NCBI GenBank assembly: GCA_003353825.1
Contig: PIVW01000138.1
Span: 1-12,374 of the forward strand
Direction of reading: 5' to 3'
Length of the DNA stretch: 12,374 bases
Origin: Chloroflexota bacterium
GTDB lineage: Bacteria > Chloroflexota > Anaerolineae > J102
The notes below the pieces were generated by a model. It searched no databases. It was not told the DNA's origin and worked only from the letters and a program-made list of their open reading frames with translations. Shown here piece after piece: positions 8,808 through 12,374 of this stretch. Position numbers and translations under genes: made by a program. The first letter of the stretch is position 1, and each line of letters begins with the position of its first letter.

Positions 8808-10150
8808 ACTGTTTCCTCCTCTGTTGCTTCTACTTCGCTATCTGAGATGGACGATGGGGTCGCAGGAGGGGGCTGAGGGGTGTCGATCATGCCTGGAGCT
8901 ATAGTCGAGCCACTGGGAATATAATCATAGCCGGAGGCGCCATCCTCATCGACATCAGTTTGTACCAGTACATTTCGACCAATTTTAATATTGGCAGGAA
9001 GGTGTGCGCCTTTGCCGATCACGGTGATTCCTGTGTCTAGTTTGTCGGGCAGTAACTGGTTGGGTGTAAGGTCATCGCCATAGCCAATGTAAGCACCGGG
9101 GCCGATCATAACCTGTTTGTCGATCACTGCACGCTCCACCACGGCACCTGGACCAATCCAGGTATCGTTCATGATAATGGACTCCCGAATGACAGCACCG
9201 GGTGAAACATAGACTCCTGGAGAGAGTACCGAATGGTCAACTTGTCCATGAATAACACAGCCATTGCTGACCAACGAACGGGTAACCTGACCCTGAGCGC
9301 TGCACCTCACCGGTGGCCGCTCCTGGCTGCGGGTTCTTATCACGAAATCAGGGTCCCACAGATTGAGGGGGCTATCAGGATCGCAGAGTTCAAGGGACGT
9401 CTGCCAGTAGGCATCGACGGTTCCAACATCGACCCAGTAATCATCGAATTGATAGGCATATACCTTGTCATTCTCAATCATGCCGGGAATGATATGGTTT
9501 CCGAAATCGAGATTGGGTTCCGACTCGTGTCCCTGCTGTAGGCGTTTGGCCAGCGCGTCGACATCGAATATATAGATGCCCATGCTGGCTAAGGTTCCCT
9601 TATCTCGCTTCTTCGGTTTTTCGTGAAACTCTGTGATCCGACCATTCTTATTGGTTGTCATGATCCCGAAACGATCGGTTTCTTCCAGCGGCACATTCAT
9701 AACCGCAACCGTCAGATCAGCACCCTTGTCCTCATGATAGCTGATCATTTCACGATAATCCATTTTGTAAATATGGTCACCCGACAAGATGATAGCTAGG
9801 TCTGCATCACGATTGAAAAGATAATCGAGGTTTTGGTAGACGGCATCGGCTGTTCCCTGGTACCAGCCCTGTGAACCACGAGCAAGATAAGGCTGCAGCA
9901 ACTGAACACCGCCTCGTGCCCGATCCAGATCCCAAGGTTTTCCTATACCGATATGTTCATTAAGTGAATGTGGCCGGTATTGAGTGAGAATTGCGACATC
10001 GTAAATCTGAGAATTGATGCAATTGGACAGGGGAAAATCAATAATACGGTATTTTCCTGCAAAGGGAACCGATGGCTTGGCGCGATGCGCCGAAAGAACT
10101 GTCAGACGAGATCCTTCACCGCCGGCCATAATCATTGCCACCACACGCAT
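8804..10150 (-). CDS. glgC: Glucose-1-phosphate adenylyltransferase (ADP-glucose pyrophosphorylase)
   Basis: Makes ADP-glucose from ATP and glucose-1-phosphate, the committed step of bacterial glycogen synthesis; cytoplasmic tetramer. 448 residues from the ATG at 10150. This start is preferred over one 17 codons upstream because the Rossmann signature begins immediately ([14 protein letters not shown]) and a GAGGTG Shine-Dalgarno lies 5 nt upstream. Catalytic features are present: R15 of GGEGSRL, K25 of [14 protein letters not shown] (99-107), D125 of LSGDHIYK, K178 of EFHEKP and D241 of YWVDVGT. A left-handed beta-helix domain follows (about 290-420), then an acidic, Pro/Ser-rich tail of about 30 residues. 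It is first in a probable operon with its degenerate paralogue (4-nt overlap) and dnaE. The pairing suggests a hetero-oligomeric enzyme. Confidence 0.94.
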   Translation of the reverse strand: MRVVAMIMAGGEGSRLTVLSAHRAKPSVPFAGKYRIIDFPLSNCINSQIYDVAILTQYRPHSLNEHIGIGKPWDLDRARGGVQLLQPYLARGSQGWYQGTADAVYQNLDYLFNRDADLAIILSGDHIYKMDYREMISYHEDKGADLTVAVMNVPLEETDRFGIMTTNKNGRITEFHEKPKKRDKGTLASMGIYIFDVDALAKRLQQGHESEPNLDFGNHIIPGMIENDKVYAYQFDDYWVDVGTVDAYWQTSLELCDPDSPLNLWDPDFVIRTRSQERPPVRCSAQGQVTRSLVSNGCVIHGQVDHSVLSPGVYVSPGAVIRESIIMNDTWIGPGAVVERAVIDKQVMIGPGAYIGYGDDLTPNQLLPDKLDTGITVIGKGAHLPANIKIGRNVLVQTDVDEDGASGYDYIPSGSTIAPGMIDTPQPPPATPSSISDSEVEATEEETV

Positions 10151-10155
10151 AAACA

Positions 10156-10161
10156 CACCTC
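10156..10161 (-). promoter_or_regulatory. Shine-Dalgarno of glgC
   Basis: GAGGTG on the minus strand, 5 nt before the ATG at 10150. It decides the glgC start in favour of this ATG over the in-frame upstream codon at 10201, which would add 17 residues with no counterpart in the family. Confidence 0.7.
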
Positions 10162-10245
10162 GGATAGGACGAATGTAAGGAGAAATTGACAATAAAAACA
10201 AGGGGATGTGGTTAGGGTAACAAATAGGGAAGGATGCCGCAAGAA

Positions 10246-10251
10246 ATTATA
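10246..10251 (-). promoter_or_regulatory. Candidate -10 element for the glgC-dnaE operon
   Basis: A perfect TATAAT on the minus strand, about 95 nt upstream of the glgC ATG. With a 17-nt spacer the -35 position would fall at 10269-10274, on the edge of the octamer repeat, and reads ACCCCT, which is a poor match to TTGACA. If used, it would give a leader of about 90 nt. Only the -10 supports it, so this is a weak call. Confidence 0.35.
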
Positions 10252-10269
10252 TACGTTTGGGGGCGCTAA

Positions 10270-10381
10270 GGGGTGACACGGTGAAGGGGTGAAGGGGCGA
10301 AGGGGCGACAGGGTGACAAGGTGAAGGGGTGATTGGACAACAGCACGACCAAAAGACCAAGCGACCACCAGACTAACCTGT
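10270..10381. repeat. Octamer-periodic bipartite repeat, copy 1
   Basis: About 14 consecutive degenerate 8-nt units. The left part follows the pattern NNGGGTGA (for example CAGGGTGA, CAAGGTGA, AGGGGTGA); the right part follows GACCNNNN (for example GACCAAAA, GACCAAGC). One divergent 8-nt unit sits between them, followed by a unit containing GCACGA. The 8-nt phase is kept throughout. Copy 2 has the same order, orientation and register. The repeat lies between the stop of the propeller pseudogene and the glgC leader. Similar short tandem degenerate repeats are known in cyanobacterial and filamentous bacterial genomes. Translations from it give meaningless Ser-Pro-Cys-His-rich peptides, so it is non-coding. 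Confidence 0.85.
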
Positions 10382-11689
10382 CAATCCAGACGCAGCAATG
10401 GCATGAACAAAGAGACTGGGGTTGGGCTTTGGGTTACCGTGACCGTGGGGGTGAATGTTGGCGTGCTGACAGGAGGTGAAGTTGACGTAGCAGTAGACGT
10501 GACGACAGAAGTAGAGGTAACTGTCGCGGTTGGTGTAGGTGAAACTTTGTCATGTGTATCTGAACAGAACACATGGCCCCCCCCCCTCATTTATAACTAC
10601 ACAACTGCCGTACAGATCAAAGGGACCAGAACCACGAAATTCATATTTTGTCGAATAACTCAGCAAAGGCGAAGGGCTTGCCGGATCTTCGACGTTATAC
10701 ACCCATAATTCTCCCCAGTAGTCACGGAATTCCTCATTTGCTGTATCAAAATAGAATAGACCACTTTCGTTTCTGAAATTACCTCCGCATTTGTCAATCT
10801 CACCCTCTAGGATGGGATGCAGAGCATCACTCACATCAATCACTTGTATCGAACAGAATAGTTCGAAATCCACTCTATTTGATTTTGAGGCATAGAGCAT
10901 GTTATCCCACACACTGAAATGTGCACTAATACCCTGTGTCAGTTCCTGTAGACTCTCGTCGCTGATCAGTACCGGGGCTGCGGGGTCAGAGACATCGTAT
11001 ATCGTTACGGCGAAATGCTCACTCGCGTATTGATCTTTTGTCTCTACATAAGCGCGGTTGCCAACAAGTATCAGATGAGCATTGTTACCCCACTCATCAC
11101 CATAGGTCGAAACTAACTGTGGGTTCGATAGATCAGAAATATCATAAATGCTGATATAATAGCTATTCGCATCATTAAGATGCAGGTAGCGGTTGTCAGC
11201 GCTGGCCCTGATCACAATTGGCATACCGAAGCCATAAAAGCCCGGTCCTCTGAACTGGGCTACCTCAACAGGTGTAGTGGGATTCGACACATCAAAGATG
11301 TGGACGATGCCCTCGAACATGCTTTCTTGTACGTCCTGTATGCTATTGGCGTTACGCATTTCAAAAGCATAAAGACGATCTCCAACCACGTCGAACTCAT
11401 ACCATTCTTCTGCTCCTTCAGGAGCGGGGATCACACTCAGCTGCTGGGGTGATAAGGGGTCAGAGATGTCGTATATGAGAATGGCATGGATACCATAGCC
11501 CACACTGCCACTGACGTAGGCCAGATCCCCTCTGACCTAAATACCTCTACCATATTGGCCCATTGGCATGGCCGGGGCAGATGGTGATGAAGAGGGTGTC
11601 ACAGCTTCCCCCTCGCTGATGTTTGCCAACATCACAAGCAAGGCGAGGGGTACAAGTAATATTAGAAAAAAAACGGCATAGCGTTTCAT
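10381..11689 (-). pseudogene. Secreted LVIVD beta-propeller protein gene, broken by amber codon and frameshift
   Basis: Reading from ATG 11689 (AGGAGG at 11700-11705), the protein starts with MKRYAVFF and a hydrophobic signal peptide of about 25 residues, then a Ser/Pro linker. Codon 51 is TAG (11537-11539). The same frame continues open for 317 further codons (11503-10550), encoding a beta-propeller with six LVIVD-type repeats of the form IYDISDP-x-x-P. At a run of ten G on the coding strand (10575-10584) the frame runs to an early stop at 10550. Removing one G would instead join the propeller to a Thr/Pro/Ser-rich linker and the C-terminal tail SLFMPLLRLD, stopping at 10381. That tail type is typical of surface proteins in Chloroflexota. 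The reconstructed length is 435 codons including the amber. Function unknown; extracellular scaffold or binding is plausible. Sequencing error at either lesion cannot be excluded. Confidence 0.8.
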
Positions 11690-11699
11690 TATCAGTTAG

Positions 11700-11705
11700 C
11701 CTCCT
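11700..11705 (-). promoter_or_regulatory. Shine-Dalgarno of the propeller gene
   Basis: A perfect AGGAGG on the minus strand, 10 nt before the ATG at 11689. It supports that ATG, which precedes a good signal peptide, as the original start. The GTG at 11503, after the amber codon, has no signal peptide and lies inside the first propeller blade. Confidence 0.7.
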
Positions 11706-11722
11706 ATAGATAGAAAAGTAGC

Positions 11723-11750
11723 GTAGGGGGCAGCAAACGCCGCCCCCTAC
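11723..11750 (-). terminator. Terminator-like hairpin after the DNRLRE remnant
   Basis: A perfect 9-bp GC-rich inverted repeat, GTAGGGGGC and GCCCCCTAC, with a 10-nt loop, starting 8 nt beyond the stop of the DNRLRE remnant on the minus strand. It is followed by a T-rich but interrupted tract (CTACTTTTCTATC). It lies between that remnant and the Shine-Dalgarno of the propeller gene, so it would separate the two transcripts. The lack of a clean T run keeps confidence moderate. Confidence 0.55.
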
Positions 11751-11757
11751 ACAATCA

Positions 11758-12153
11758 TCAGTCGTGGTGGATCGTCAGTTTGGCGTGCTTACTGGCATCC
11801 CAGTATTCACTGGATGGGAAGTAGATCGCTTTGTTCACACCTTCATGTTCGCCATAAAGGATGAAAGAGGTGTAGCCGGCCGAGACCAGGTCGGTGACGT
11901 CGAAGTGCAGCCAGCTGCCGATATCCGTATAATCGACCAGCTTGCTATCTACAGAATCGGTACGGTCGAGACCGCCCTGTGCGCCGGCTGTTTGCCAAGG
12001 GCTACCCGTTTGGGCCTGGCTCCATGTAGCTGTGGCCGTGTCCCAATCGGGTGATATGCCGGCAACATGAACGGCGGGCCAAGCCAATGTACGAGCTAGC
12101 CGCGAGGGTGGGCGACAGATAGAAGCTTGAGTGACAAGGTGACTGGGTGACAC
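11758..12153 (-). pseudogene. 5'-truncated DNRLRE-domain gene remnant
   Basis: The open frame encodes the C-terminal part of a DNRLRE-type domain, found in secreted bacterial surface proteins. Recognisable stretches are ISPDWDTATATW, WLHFDVTDLV and IYFPSSEYWDASKHAKLTI, ending HHD with a TGA at 11758. A full domain is about 160 residues; only about 100 match here. The N-terminal half and any signal peptide are missing. The only upstream ATG (12153) lies inside octamer repeat copy 2, and the first 25 or so residues from it are repeat-derived and unlike the domain. I therefore read this as a remnant cut off at about 12126 rather than a working gene. A frameshift near 12080 is also possible, since another frame reads SSYIGLAR there. 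The hairpin at 11723-11750 follows it. Confidence 0.6.
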
Positions 12154-12238
12154 GGTGGCAAGGTGAAGGGGTGACCGAATAAACGCACGACCCTAAGACC
12201 ATGCGACCAACAGACCAATCGACCACGCGACCAGTATA
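12127..12238. repeat. Octamer-periodic bipartite repeat, copy 2
   Basis: Fourteen consecutive degenerate 8-nt units with the same layout as copy 1: NNGGGTGA-type units on the left (CAAGGTGA, CTGGGTGA, AGGGGTGA), one divergent unit, a unit containing GCACGA, then six GACCNNNN units in strict 8-nt phase (GACCCTAA, GACCATGC, GACCAACA and so on). Same strand orientation as copy 1, about 1.86 kb away. It abuts the truncated 5' end of the DNRLRE remnant. Open frames through it give low-complexity Ser-Pro-Cys-His peptides and are not genes. Confidence 0.85.
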
Positions 12239-12270
12239 GCGGTTTCACATGACAACCCAATGAACGACAA

Positions 12271-12308
12271 CCGCCGCCCCGATGACAGCTTGTTCACCAA
12301 GGCGGCGG
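12271..12308. terminator. GC-rich hairpin, possible terminator
   Basis: An 8-bp inverted repeat, CCGCCGCC at 12271-12278 and GGCGGCGG at 12301-12308, with a 22-nt loop that itself contains an imperfect palindrome. On the minus strand it lies shortly after a TAA at 12321-12323 that could end a gene entering from the right. No T tract follows on either strand, so the terminator role is only a guess. Confidence 0.3.
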
Positions 12309-12320
12309 CATGGTCTTGCG

Positions 12321-12374
12321 TTACTCAATTGGTTCACAGTCATGTAAGTACACGACCATTTGCGTGTCAATCCA
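12321..12374 (-). CDS. Possible C-terminal end of an off-window gene (unrecognised)
   Basis: The minus-strand frame is open from the window edge and reads WIDTQMVVYLHDCEPIE before TAA. A hairpin lies just beyond the stop. Seventeen residues are too few to recognise a family, and a second minus frame and a plus frame are also open here, so this is offered only as a possibility. I see no other feature in 12239-12374. Confidence 0.2.
   Translation of the reverse strand, partial: WIDTQMVVYLHDCEPIE

Noticed and set aside
10151..10201. Upstream start of glgC adding 17 residues
   Set aside because: GlgC proteins begin almost directly with the nucleotide-binding motif, and a good Shine-Dalgarno precedes the ATG at 10150.
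10132..10368. Minus-strand open frames through the octamer repeats (also 12002-12226) encoding Ser-Pro-Cys-His-rich peptides
   Set aside because: They are direct translations of the 8-nt repeat, lack family similarity and have no ribosome binding site.
10270..10381. Possible CRISPR or minisatellite array
   Set aside because: Units are 8 nt with no unique spacers and strong degeneracy. No cas genes are present. It fits a short degenerate tandem repeat instead.
12260..12374. Plus-strand open frame from the ATG at 12260 running off the right edge
   Set aside because: No Shine-Dalgarno, spans a GC-rich hairpin, competing open frames on the other strand, and only 38 residues with no recognisable similarity.

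Overview
The window looks like a chromosomal segment of a bacterium of the phylum Chloroflexota (Anaerolineae/Caldilineae-like). This is an inference. It rests on secreted proteins with Thr/Pro-rich linkers, a C-terminal hydrophobic 'LPLL-R' type tail, DNRLRE and LVIVD-propeller surface proteins, and GC-rich octamer-periodic intergenic repeats. No rRNA, tRNA, CRISPR array or insertion sequence was seen.

Left part, plus strand: nt 2-1903 is the 3' part of a gene for a secreted zinc metallopeptidase (HEXXH, immune-inhibitor-A/M6-like, with a jelly-roll-like C-terminal region). Its reading frame is open to the left edge, so the GTG at 131 is not its start. It is followed by a CPBP/CAAX-type intramembrane protease (1943-2638), which converges on dnaE.

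Centre, minus strand: a probable operon reads right to left as glgC (8804-10150), a second GlgC-family gene (7557-8807, overlapping by 4 nt) and dnaE (2662-7506). The first GlgC keeps the catalytic residues. The second has lost the Arg and Lys of the N-terminal nucleotide-binding signature and has Asn in place of two catalytic/metal-binding Asp residues, so it is probably a regulatory subunit like bacterial GlgD or the plant large subunit. dnaE encodes the replicative DNA polymerase III alpha subunit. It is interrupted by a 352-residue in-frame intein (4171-5226) in the conserved fingers motif FNK|SHAA. The intein's splicing residues are intact, but its endonuclease domain appears degenerate.

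Right part, minus strand: this is a decaying surface-protein region. A six-repeat LVIVD beta-propeller gene with a signal peptide (10381-11689) carries an in-frame amber codon and a frameshift at a run of ten G that cuts off its Thr/Pro-rich tail. Upstream of it are a terminator-like hairpin and a 5'-truncated DNRLRE-domain remnant (11758 to about 12126). Two direct copies of a bipartite octamer-periodic repeat (10270-10381 and 12127-12238) bracket this decaying block. One copy lies upstream of the glgC operon and the other sits at the truncated 5' end of the DNRLRE remnant. The last 130 nt hold a GC-rich hairpin and perhaps the final codons of another minus-strand gene.

The most unusual items are the catalytically degenerate, translationally coupled GlgC paralogue, the DnaE intein with its dying endonuclease, the paired octamer repeats, and the doubly broken propeller gene with its poly-G tract.
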